A DNA stretch of 14,765 nucleotides from Gemmatimonadota bacterium (GTDB lineage: Bacteria; Latescibacterota; UBA2968; UBA8231). Below the pieces are notes generated by a model that searched no databases, was not told the DNA's origin, and saw nothing but the letters and a program-made list of their open reading frames with translations. Location of the stretch: assembly GCA_026706165.1 (NCBI GenBank), contig JAPOZF010000650.1:1-14765 (forward strand), written 5' to 3'. A program made the translations under genes and the position numbers. Positions 1-7,782 of the stretch are shown piece after piece. The stretch's first letter is position 1, and each line of letters opens with the position of its first letter.

Positions 1-2
1 TC

Positions 3-337
3 GAGGGCCGCGCCGTGCTCATGGATTTCAACAGCGGCCTCAACTGGCTGCGGCCGGCCTCTCTCGGGGCGGTGGCTGTGATCTTCATCGAGCCGGAGGA
101 GACGACCGCCCGCGAGGCCCAGCGCAAGTACGCGGTCGCCCCCCTCGGTGTTCCCCGCTTCTGGATCGACGCACAGTCGGGGAAGCGGCTGCGCCGGCGC
201 CTCGACGAAGGAGGGGAGCTGGCGGTCACCCTGAACGGGCGCATGGACTGGGAGATGCGCCCGGCCTGGAACCTGTCGGCGCTCCTGCCGGGCTCCGACC
301 CGGAGCTCTCCGGGGAGACGGTGGTGCTGCAGGCAAC
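3..337 (+). pseudogene. 5' fragment of the FtsX/M28-like fusion gene (PA-like domain), partial at left edge, cut off by a frameshift
   Basis: The reading frame is open from the window edge, so the true start lies upstream. The translation resembles a protease-associated (PA) domain: GRAVLMDFNSGLNW, then LGAVAVIFIEP, then GVPRFWID, as found inserted in or next to M28 peptidases. It continues into ETVVLQ, the strand that precedes the first metal-ligand motif of M28 enzymes. After about position 334 this frame turns into low-complexity Pro/Ser/Arg/Thr-rich sequence, whereas the expected continuation (ANYDAGSVVPALAPGA) is found in the frame one base earlier. One missing base between GC and AAC at 333-337 would restore a continuous protein. 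I therefore read this as the N-terminal part of the 353-6016 gene. Whether the frameshift is natural or a sequencing error cannot be decided here. Confidence 0.75.
333..337 (+). other. Single-base frameshift site within the M28-like domain
   Basis: The protein frame moves by one base here. Upstream codons read V-V-L-Q. Downstream codons of the other frame read N-Y-D-A-G-S, where M28 proteins normally have a strand followed by H-x-D. The bases GCAAC would give Ala-Asn if one base were inserted after GC. There is no homopolymer or recognisable slippery heptamer, so programmed frameshifting is not supported. A deletion in the genome or an assembly error are both possible. Confidence 0.75.
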
Positions 338-352
338 TACGACGCCGGCTCG

Positions 353-3300
353 GTGGTTCCGGCCCTGGCCCCGGGAGCGACCGCGGCCTGCGGGACCGCC
401 GCCCTGCTGGAAACCGCCCGCCATCTCGCGGCGCGGCCCCCCGCCCGCAGCGTCCTCTTTCTCGCCACCTCCGCCCACTACCAGGCGCAGCAGGGGATCG
501 TCGACTTCGTCAACCGGCGCGCGCGCACTCACGACGGGTACTCAGCCCGCTTCGGGGAGCCCCTCGACATCGCCCTTTTCGTCGGCCTCGACCTCTCCGG
601 CGGCAGCGATCAGCTCGGTATCTGGAACAACCTGCGCGGCGATGAGCTGCGCCGCTTCTTCCTTCCCTACTCCCGCGTCTTCATGGCCCACGGGGAAGCG
701 GCTGCAGGGGAGCAGGGCCGGAATGCGGAGCGCGCCTTCCTCAACGGCGTCAGTCCGGTCCGCGGCAGGAGCTGGGAGTCCCTGGCGCCGGGGGGAATCA
801 ACCCGGACGCCGGATGGGCTCACGCCGCCGGGGTGCCTGCCCTCACCCTGGCCACGGTCAACGACGGCCGGCCGCTGGAGTCCACCCCCCTCGACCGCAC
901 CGTCGACACCGCCAACCTCGACCGCCAGGTGGAGCTGCTGAAGAGGATGCTCGCCGGAGTCCTGGACGATCCCGGGCTGTCGTCCGGGCGCGCCGGCCTT
1001 GCAGGGGTGGCCAGGGACCGCATGCGGGATCTCATCGTTCAGGCGCGGCAGTATCCCCGGCGCAGCCAGGTACCCGACCGCCCGCTCCCCGGCGCCCTGG
1101 TGGTGCTCAGTACCTATGACAAGCAGAAGACCGGGGTGCACGGGCAGCGGGTGGCCATCGCCGACGGAGACGGCAACGCCGTCTTCAGGGGGATTCCCTC
1201 CACCGTGGAGAAGCTGGCCGCCTTCGAGCTCGACCCTGCATCCGGGGCGATCCTCGCCGCCCCCGACCTGGCCAAGCGCGCCATCAAACACCACGGAAAA
1301 CCGCTGCCGGACGGTTGGCTCCCGGCCGCGGCGGCCCGGTCGGTCAACATCAAGACGGTCGTGCTGTTCAAGACCCGAGGCCGGGAGATCTACTCCCTCA
1401 TCCGTCCGCGATCGCTCCTGGGCTACGGCGGGCCGACCGTCATGGACCAGGGTGGGGCGGAGCCGCGGCAGTTCGGCTTCCTGCTCAGCAAGTACCCGGA
1501 AGAACCGGCCGGCGTCCTGTTCGGTGCGGCCCTGAGAGGCGAGGAGAACCGCCTGCGGTTCCTGTTCGGAGGGCTGCTGGAGCAGCGCCTGCTGCTGCTC
1601 AACAGTCAGGGGCACGGCAGCGAGGAGGAAGCGCGCGGCATCGGCTACTCCATGGGGGAGGAACCCCTGACCCGGCTGACCGAGAAAGCGGCGCGCGACA
1701 TGTGGCGGCTCGACGAGCAGAGACTGGTCAAGCTCCGCGAGCACTCGATCAGCAGCCGGGGTCTCGAGCTTCTGCACAAGGGCGCCGGTGACCGGCTGGA
1801 GGAGGCCGCCGCCGCGGCGGAGGAGCTGCGCTGGGACCGCTACGTCGCCATGGCGCGGGAGGCCCTCGGCCTCGAGGCGCGCGTCTACCCCGAGATCCTC
1901 GCGACCCTCAACGACGTGATCAAGGGGATGGTCTTCTTCCTGGCGTTGGTGGTTCCCGCCGCCTTCTTCGGCGAGCGCCTGTTCTTCGCAGCCGCCGACA
2001 TCCGCCGGCAGCTCCTCGGGCTGGCGCTGCTGGTGCTGCTGATCTGGATGATCATCTCGCAGGTGCACCCCGCCTTCGACATCGCCCATCCGCTGGTCAT
2101 CGTGCTGGCGTTTCTGATCATGACCATGGCGGCCCTGGTCATGTGGATGGTCAGCGCCCGCTTCAACAGGACCGCGGCCGAGTACCGCTCCCGGGTTTCC
2201 CAGGTGCACCGAGCGGACATATCGCGGCTCGGGGCGGCGTACGTCGCTTTCATGCTCGGCATCTCGAATATGCGGCGCCGCAAGCTGCGCACGGCGATGA
2301 CGCTGACCACTCTCACCCTTCTGACCTTCTCGGTGCTGTCGTTCACCTCTTTCGAAGACCGCATCCGCTTCGTGGCGATGCCGGCCCCTTTCGAAGGGGA
2401 CCGGGAGGGTCTGCTGATTCGCGACCGCAACTGGGGGAAGCTCGGCTACCCCGCCCTGGACTACGCCCGGTCCCACTTCGGCGCGGCTGCGGTCCTGGCC
2501 CCGCGCTACTGGCACTCCGGCCTCGAGGGAGGGGCCAGCTACGTCGAGGTGCGCCGCGGGGAGAGGGTCGCCCGGGCCCTCGGGATGATCGGGCTCGCCC
2601 CGGGCGAGCGCCTGGTTACCGGCGTCGACCGCTGCCTCGTCGCCGGCAGCTTTTTCGAGGCGGGGGACGAGGCGAGCTGCCTGCTTCCGGACGAAATGGC
2701 GGAGGCGCTCGGCATCTCTGCGGCGGACGCCGGCTCGGCCCGCGTCCGGGTGTTCGGCCGCGACCTCCTGGTGCGCGGGATCTTCTCGGCCGAGGCACTC
2801 GACGGCCTGCGCGACCTCGACGGCGGCAGCCTGACCCCGATCGACACCCGGGTCGCAGCCTTCGACCCGCTCGACCAGCTGCTGGAGGAAGGGAGAGAGG
2901 GTGAGGAGGAAGCCGCGGTGCTGGAGATGACCGCGGCCCTGCGCCTGCCGGCGGCCAACGTCCTCGTCACTCCGCACCGGACGCAGCAGGACTTCGGGGG
3001 TGCGCTGCGCTCCGTCGGAGGGCGCTTTCGCGAAGATGCACTGCCGGTCGAGCTCATCGAGAAGTACCTGCTGCGCGTCGCCGCCTTCATGTACGCCGGC
3101 ATCGGCGACGACGCCGGCGGCGTCTCCGTGTACCGCTACAGCTCGGTCGGGCTGACCTCGGTCCAGGGGCTGGGAGCGCTGGCGATACCGGCGGTGATCG
3201 CGGCGATGATCGTCCTCAACGACATGCTCGGGGCGGTGTACGAGCGCTTCCGCGAGATCGGCATCTACTCCTCGGTCGGCCTGGCGCCGGTCCACATCTC

Positions 3301-6016
3301 CGTGCTCTTCCTCGCCGAGGCGACGGTGTACGCCATCCTCGGGGTGACCATGGGGTACCTCCTCGGGCAGGGGCTCGGCAAGCTGCTGATCGCCCTCGAC
3401 ATGCTCTCGGGGATCACCCTCAACTACTCCTCGGTCTCCGCAGTGGTCGCAGCCCTGTCGGTGATGGCGATCGTGCTGCTGTCGACGCTGCACCCGGCGC
3501 GGGTGGCCGCCCGGGCGGCGGTCCCGGAAGCGGTCCGGCGCTGGCGCCCCCCGGACCCGGACGGGGACCGCTGGGACTTCGCGTTTCCGTTCAACGTCAG
3601 CGAGTCCGAGGCCGCGGCGACCTGCGGCTTCCTGCACTCCTTCTTCACCGCACACGGCGGCGCGGTCGGCGGCAGGATGTACACCGAGAAGGTGGTCCTG
3701 CGGCGGCATGAGACCCCGGAGGGGCCGGCGTACCGCATCGGCTTCCGCATGTGGCTGGCGCCGTACGACCTCGGGGTCAGCGAGGAGGTGGGCATCGAGC
3801 TGGCCCCTGTCGACGACGCCCCGGGGATGTACGCGATCGCCATCGAAATCGAGCGCCTCAGCGGCGAGCAGCTTAACTGGCGGCGGCTCAACGGCCCGTT
3901 CTTCAACACGCTGCGGCGGCAGCTCCTGATCTGGAACACCCTGCCCGCCGAAACCCGCTCCGGGCACCGGAGCACCGCGGAGCGGCTGCTGGAAGCCGCG
4001 GCCGGAAAGCCGGAGGATCCGGCCTCGGCGGAACCGTCGCTCCCGGGCTCAACCCCGGGAGAACGGCCGCGGGAGGGAGGCGGCGAACAGCGCCCGTCCC
4101 CCTTCTCGTGGCGGGCCGTGGGCATAGGTACCGCCGGCGCCATGGCGGTCGGGGTCGGGGCTCCCTACTGCGTCTTCATGCTCAAGGGGTCGTGGATGGC
4201 GATCAACAGCACGGTGCCGATCGCCCTGTTCTACTTCTTCATCGTCGTCGTCATCGCCAACGTCGTCCTCGGCCTGGCCGCGAGGAGGTGGGAGCTCCGC
4301 AAGGCGGACCTGATCCTGATCTACGTCATGCTGACCATGGCCGCTGCGGTCCCCAACCAGGCCTTCGTCGGCTACGTCATCCCCTGCATCGCCGGGTTCT
4401 TCTACTACGCAACCCCGGAAAACAAGTGGCTGGACATGTACCTCGCGGACGTCCCGAAGTGGATGGTCCCCGAGGTCCGGGCCGCGGAGCTGCTGCACGA
4501 GGGCCTGCCCCCGGGCGAGCCGGTGCCCTGGCAGGGCTGGGCCGAGCCGCTGATTTGGTGGTACCTCTTCTTCCTCGCCCTGGGCCTGATGATGATCTGC
4601 CTGAACGTGATCCTCCACCGCCAGTGGTCGGTTCACGAACGGCTCGAGTACCCGATGGTGCAGGTGCCGCTGCACATGATCGAGCGCTCGCAGGGAGCGT
4701 TCGCGCCGCTGGGACCCTTCTTCAGGAACCACTGGACCTGGATCGGCTTCCTCGTGCCGTTCCTGCTGCTCGGCCTGCACGGCCTGCAGCACTACTACCC
4801 GGCGGTTCCCGTCTTCAGTCCGAGCTTCGGCGCCCTGACCCTGATGGACGGGGCCTTCGTCCTCAAGTTCCACACCAACTACGCCTGGATCGGGATTTCC
4901 TACCTCGTCAACCTCGACGTCACCATGAGCATCTGGGTCTTCTGGATTCTCGGGGTGTTCCAGAAGGCGCTGTTCGGGAAACTGGGGGTCGCCCCGACCG
5001 AGACCCTGAGCTTCTACTCCCTGCACTCGGCCGACCTCGCCCACCAGGCGACCGGGGCCTGCTGGGTCTTCGTGGTCTGGGGCCTGTGGGTCGCCAGGCG
5101 CCACCTGAGGCAGGTGCTGTCCAACGCCTTCGGCCGCAAGGCGGTCGACGACTCGGAAGAGCTGATCTCCTACCGCGCCGCGGTCCTCGGGTTCGCCGCC
5201 AGCCTCCTGTTCATCGGCGCCTGGCTGTGGAAGTCGGGGATCCCGCTGGTGGTGCTGCCGATGTTCCTCGTCTCGGCGCTGATCTTCTACATCCTGGTCA
5301 CCCGCGTGGTGGCGACCGCCGGGGTGGCCACGGCGCGCTCGCCGATGATCTCGGCGTTCGTCGTCATCTCCGGCCTCGGCAGCGCCTTCATCGGCACCAA
5401 GGGGCTGGTGGCGCTGACATTCACCTACCTTTGGCACTCGGAGATGCGCCTGTTCCCGATGGTCGTGTGCGCCCAGAACCTCAAGCTCGCCGAGGCCGTC
5501 CGCGGCCCCAAGGGGAGGCTGTTCTGGGCGATCTGCATCGCCCTGGTTGTCAGCCTGCTGGCGGCGACCTGGATCATCCTTCACCTGTGCTACACGTACG
5601 GGGGCATCAACCTGCACACCTTCTTCATGCAGAGTCAGTCGGTTCGCCTGTTCAACGACATGGCGCGGCACATCCAGCACCCGGTCGGCCCCGACCTGCG
5701 CGGCTGGGGGTTCACCGGCGCCGGCGCCGCCATCGAGGCCGGCCTTATCTATGCCCAGAAGCGGTTCTTCTGGTGGCCGCTGCACCCTGTGGGGTTCGTT
5801 ATCGCCAACGGCTGGCTGACCGGCCAGATCTGGTTCGCGGTCTTTCTCGGCTGGCTGGCGAAGCTCGTCATCATCAGGAACGGCGGCATGCAGCTGTTTC
5901 TCGCGGCGCGCCCCTTCTTCATCGGGCTGATCCTCGGCGAAGCGACCGCGGCCGGAACCTGGCTGGTGATCGACTTTCTCGCCGGCAGCACCGGAAACCA
6001 CCTCACCCACATGTAG
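353..6016 (+). CDS. Inner-membrane fusion protein: degenerate M28-like domain + FtsX-type permease + DUF6785/DUF6784-like polytopic domain
   Basis: This is one uninterrupted frame of 1887 codons counted from the GTG at 353. That GTG is only the first start codon after the frameshift; the biological N-terminus lies left of the window. Residues 1-215 resemble an M28 peptidase fold (GTAALLETARHL, SVLFLATSA, VGLDLSGG), but most expected zinc ligands are replaced. About 250-330 is a beta-rich region (PGALVVLSTYDKQ). Hydrophobic segments lie near 524-540, 554-568, 581-600 and 648-666. A large extracytoplasmic domain follows, then an FtsX C-terminal core with YERFREIGIYSSVGL and helices near 939-960, 983-1010 and 1029-1045. 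After a soluble domain (1065-1210) and a Pro/Gly/Glu-rich linker (about 1213-1252), residues 1256-1887 form a multi-helix protein matching my memory of DUF6785/DUF6784 (ATPENKW; HERLEYPMVQVP at 1428). FtsX permeases usually pair with an ABC ATPase; none is visible here. The function of the C-terminal module is unknown. Confidence 0.8.
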   Translation: MVPALAPGATAACGTAALLETARHLAARPPARSVLFLATSAHYQAQQGIVDFVNRRARTHDGYSARFGEPLDIALFVGLDLSGGSDQLGIWNNLRGDELRRFFLPYSRVFMAHGEAAAGEQGRNAERAFLNGVSPVRGRSWESLAPGGINPDAGWAHAAGVPALTLATVNDGRPLESTPLDRTVDTANLDRQVELLKRMLAGVLDDPGLSSGRAGLAGVARDRMRDLIVQARQYPRRSQVPDRPLPGALVVLSTYDKQKTGVHGQRVAIADGDGNAVFRGIPSTVEKLAAFELDPASGAILAAPDLAKRAIKHHGKPLPDGWLPAAAARSVNIKTVVLFKTRGREIYSLIRPRSLLGYGGPTVMDQGGAEPRQFGFLLSKYPEEPAGVLFGAALRGEENRLRFLFGGLLEQRLLLLNSQGHGSEEEARGIGYSMGEEPLTRLTEKAARDMWRLDEQRLVKLREHSISSRGLELLHKGAGDRLEEAAAAAEELRWDRYVAMAREALGLEARVYPEILATLNDVIKGMVFFLALVVPAAFFGERLFFAAADIRRQLLGLALLVLLIWMIISQVHPAFDIAHPLVIVLAFLIMTMAALVMWMVSARFNRTAAEYRSRVSQVHRADISRLGAAYVAFMLGISNMRRRKLRTAMTLTTLTLLTFSVLSFTSFEDRIRFVAMPAPFEGDREGLLIRDRNWGKLGYPALDYARSHFGAAAVLAPRYWHSGLEGGASYVEVRRGERVARALGMIGLAPGERLVTGVDRCLVAGSFFEAGDEASCLLPDEMAEALGISAADAGSARVRVFGRDLLVRGIFSAEALDGLRDLDGGSLTPIDTRVAAFDPLDQLLEEGREGEEEAAVLEMTAALRLPAANVLVTPHRTQQDFGGALRSVGGRFREDALPVELIEKYLLRVAAFMYAGIGDDAGGVSVYRYSSVGLTSVQGLGALAIPAVIAAMIVLNDMLGAVYERFREIGIYSSVGLAPVHISVLFLAEATVYAILGVTMGYLLGQGLGKLLIALDMLSGITLNYSSVSAVVAALSVMAIVLLSTLHPARVAARAAVPEAVRRWRPPDPDGDRWDFAFPFNVSESEAAATCGFLHSFFTAHGGAVGGRMYTEKVVLRRHETPEGPAYRIGFRMWLAPYDLGVSEEVGIELAPVDDAPGMYAIAIEIERLSGEQLNWRRLNGPFFNTLRRQLLIWNTLPAETRSGHRSTAERLLEAAAGKPEDPASAEPSLPGSTPGERPREGGGEQRPSPFSWRAVGIGTAGAMAVGVGAPYCVFMLKGSWMAINSTVPIALFYFFIVVVIANVVLGLAARRWELRKADLILIYVMLTMAAAVPNQAFVGYVIPCIAGFFYYATPENKWLDMYLADVPKWMVPEVRAAELLHEGLPPGEPVPWQGWAEPLIWWYLFFLALGLMMICLNVILHRQWSVHERLEYPMVQVPLHMIERSQGAFAPLGPFFRNHWTWIGFLVPFLLLGLHGLQHYYPAVPVFSPSFGALTLMDGAFVLKFHTNYAWIGISYLVNLDVTMSIWVFWILGVFQKALFGKLGVAPTETLSFYSLHSADLAHQATGACWVFVVWGLWVARRHLRQVLSNAFGRKAVDDSEELISYRAAVLGFAASLLFIGAWLWKSGIPLVVLPMFLVSALIFYILVTRVVATAGVATARSPMISAFVVISGLGSAFIGTKGLVALTFTYLWHSEMRLFPMVVCAQNLKLAEAVRGPKGRLFWAICIALVVSLLAATWIILHLCYTYGGINLHTFFMQSQSVRLFNDMARHIQHPVGPDLRGWGFTGAGAAIEAGLIYAQKRFFWWPLHPVGFVIANGWLTGQIWFAVFLGWLAKLVIIRNGGMQLFLAARPFFIGLILGEATAAGTWLVIDFLAGSTGNHLTHM

Positions 6017-6023
6017 GTTGGCG

Positions 6024-7727
6024 ATGCGGGAGACCCTGACACGCCTCGGGAGAGGAACCGCGGCACCGATTGCCGCGGTCGGCCTGGCGTACCTGCTGAC
6101 CCTGGTCTGCTTCGAGCGGGACGGCATGTGGACCACGGACAACGCCGCCAAGTTCCTGCAGGTGCGGGCCCTGCTGCAGAGCGGCTTGGCGAGCTTCGCC
6201 ATTCCGTGGCCGGGGAGGAGCATCGACCCTGAGTTCGTCTACAACCCCCTGCCGTTCCACTTCTCGGCCGTGCGCGGCGGCGAGCTGTACTCGGTGTTCT
6301 CTCCCGTCTTCGCCATGGTGTCGGCGGTTCCGTACGCGCTCCTGGGATACTGGGGGCTCTACCTGCTGCCGTTCGCCTCGGCGCTGCTGATGCTGCGGGC
6401 GGTGGCGGAGCTCTGCGCTCTGGCGGGCGGGGGCGCCGGGGCCCGGCGGGCGGCGGTGCTGGTCGCCGGCCTCGCCACCCCGGTCTGGTTCTACGGCGTC
6501 GCCTTCTGGGAACACTGCGTCGCGGCCTGTCTCTGCCTGTGGGCGCTGCTGTTCTTCGCCCGCTTCGTCGATTCCGGCGCGAGCCGGGACCTGGTGCGGG
6601 GCGCGGTGCTCGTCAGCCTCGCGGTCTATCTCAGGGACGATCTCTACCTGCTGTGCGCGCTGCTGGCCCTGTCGGCGGCTGCAGCCCGGAGAGCGAACCG
6701 GCTGGCCACCGCGCTCCGGTGCGGGGGCGCCATGGCGGTCTGCCTGGCTCCCCTCTGGATCTGGCAGTGGCAGGTCATGGGCAGCCCGCTCGGGCAGCAC
6801 CTGTCGACCCACCTGTTCTCTTCGGCGGGAATCCCGGGGCACCTCCTCGACCGTCCGAAGGTGTTCTACAACCTGCTGGCCGCCGCGAGCCCGGCCCCGA
6901 TCGTTTCCATTTTCCTGTCGGCGCCGTTCCTCTACGCCTGGCTGCGCCGGCCTCGCTTCGACGACGCCGGCTTCGGCGCCGCCCTGCCCCTGTTCGCCGC
7001 CGCAGGGACGGTGAGCGCCCTGATCTCCTACGGCGGCTACCTCCTCTTCGACAGCACCCTGGCCTACCTGCTGGCCTCGTCGAACAGCCTGTTCGCGGCC
7101 GCGCCCCTGGTGATCCTCGCCTTCCCGCGCTGCGGGGAAGAGGGAGGAACGCGCCGGTGGCTGGCGCGGCTGGCGGCCGCCTACGCCCTGCTCTACGCGG
7201 CGGCCGCCCCCGATCTCGGCTCCTCCGGCCTGCACTGGGGCAACCGCTTTCTGCTGATCCTCTACCCGGTCTGGTCGCTGCTGGCCGCGGTTAACGTCGA
7301 GCAGTGGCGGCGGCGGGAAGGAGACGGCCGGCGGTCCTGGAGGTACTTGAGCCTCGCCGCGGTCGTCGCCGTCAGCGTCGGGGCGCAGCTGTTCTCGGTC
7401 GAGCTGCTGCGCCGCAAGAAGGAGTTCTCCCACCGGCTCAACGACTTCGTCGCCGCGAGCCCGGAGCAGGTCGTGCTGACGAGCGAGCGCTGGGCGGGGC
7501 ACGAGCTCCACCGCGTCTTTTTCGACAAGCCGGTGTTCTACGTCGAGTACCCCCACGCCATGGACGCCCTGCGGCAGAAGCTGAGGCAGGCGGGGTACGA
7601 CAGCTTCCTGTTTCTGACGCGGCGGCAGCGAGTCGCCGCGCGGCAGCCCGGGGTCGAAATCGGGGACGGCGGCTTGAACTGGTACGGGATGAAGGCATTT
7701 TCAGTCGGCATGGCGCCGACGCGGTAG
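6024..7727 (+). CDS. Polytopic membrane protein, GT-C-like glycosyltransferase candidate
   Basis: The 567-residue protein has many hydrophobic helices. The first covers about residues 13-30 and is followed by a loop with TTDNAAKF (D39), the place where GT-C transferases carry a catalytic acidic residue in the first extracytoplasmic loop. Other marks are FWEHCVAACL near residue 160 and LHWGNRFLLILYP (W405-R408), which resembles the W-G-P-R-Y/F-L-L motif common in polyprenol-sugar-dependent GT-C proteins. The family would move a sugar from a lipid carrier to an acceptor on the outer face of the inner membrane. ATG 6024 is chosen because an AGG at 6015-6017 sits six bases before it; the in-frame TTG at 6018 leaves no room for a ribosome site. 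It starts seven bases after the fusion gene ends, so the two are probably cotranscribed. Membrane nature is certain; the transferase role is inferred. Confidence 0.7.
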   Translation: MRETLTRLGRGTAAPIAAVGLAYLLTLVCFERDGMWTTDNAAKFLQVRALLQSGLASFAIPWPGRSIDPEFVYNPLPFHFSAVRGGELYSVFSPVFAMVSAVPYALLGYWGLYLLPFASALLMLRAVAELCALAGGGAGARRAAVLVAGLATPVWFYGVAFWEHCVAACLCLWALLFFARFVDSGASRDLVRGAVLVSLAVYLRDDLYLLCALLALSAAAARRANRLATALRCGGAMAVCLAPLWIWQWQVMGSPLGQHLSTHLFSSAGIPGHLLDRPKVFYNLLAAASPAPIVSIFLSAPFLYAWLRRPRFDDAGFGAALPLFAAAGTVSALISYGGYLLFDSTLAYLLASSNSLFAAAPLVILAFPRCGEEGGTRRWLARLAAAYALLYAAAAPDLGSSGLHWGNRFLLILYPVWSLLAAVNVEQWRRREGDGRRSWRYLSLAAVVAVSVGAQLFSVELLRRKKEFSHRLNDFVAASPEQVVLTSERWAGHELHRVFFDKPVFYVEYPHAMDALRQKLRQAGYDSFLFLTRRQRVAARQPGVEIGDGGLNWYGMKAFSVGMAPTR

Positions 7728-7771
7728 CCGGGAGCGGACCGGCGGCGCCTTGCGCCCCATTGACAGAAACC

Positions 7772-7777
7772 GGAGGA
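7772..7777 (+). promoter_or_regulatory. Ribosome binding site GGAGGA deciding the GTG start at 7783
   Basis: A strong Shine-Dalgarno sequence, GGAGGA, lies five bases before GTG 7783. It favours this start over the longer in-frame TTG at 7750, which would add eleven unconserved-looking residues. Confidence 0.7.
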
Positions 7778-7782
7778 ACCAC

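Noticed and set aside
542..3967. Very long open frame on the reverse strand (1141 codons)
   Set aside because: It is antisense to the permease gene, and its translation is an Arg/Gly/His/Asp/Gln-rich composition without domain motifs. This is the usual shadow of a GC-rich gene.
4072..4080. GGGAGGGAGG-like Shine-Dalgarno in the linker of the fusion gene, suggesting a separate downstream gene
   Set aside because: No ATG, GTG or TTG in any useful position lies 5-12 bases after it. The first in-frame candidates are GTG 4118 and ATG 4142, too far away, and no stop codon separates the halves.
4049..6223. Long reverse-strand open frame (724 codons)
   Set aside because: It is antisense to the membrane domain, is extremely rich in Asp/Glu/Gly/Arg/Gln, and has no ribosome site or recognisable motif.
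7760..7765. TTGACA resembling a -35 box before the oxidoreductase gene
   Set aside because: A -10 box at normal spacing would fall at or after the GTG start at 7783, and no TATAAT-like sequence is there.
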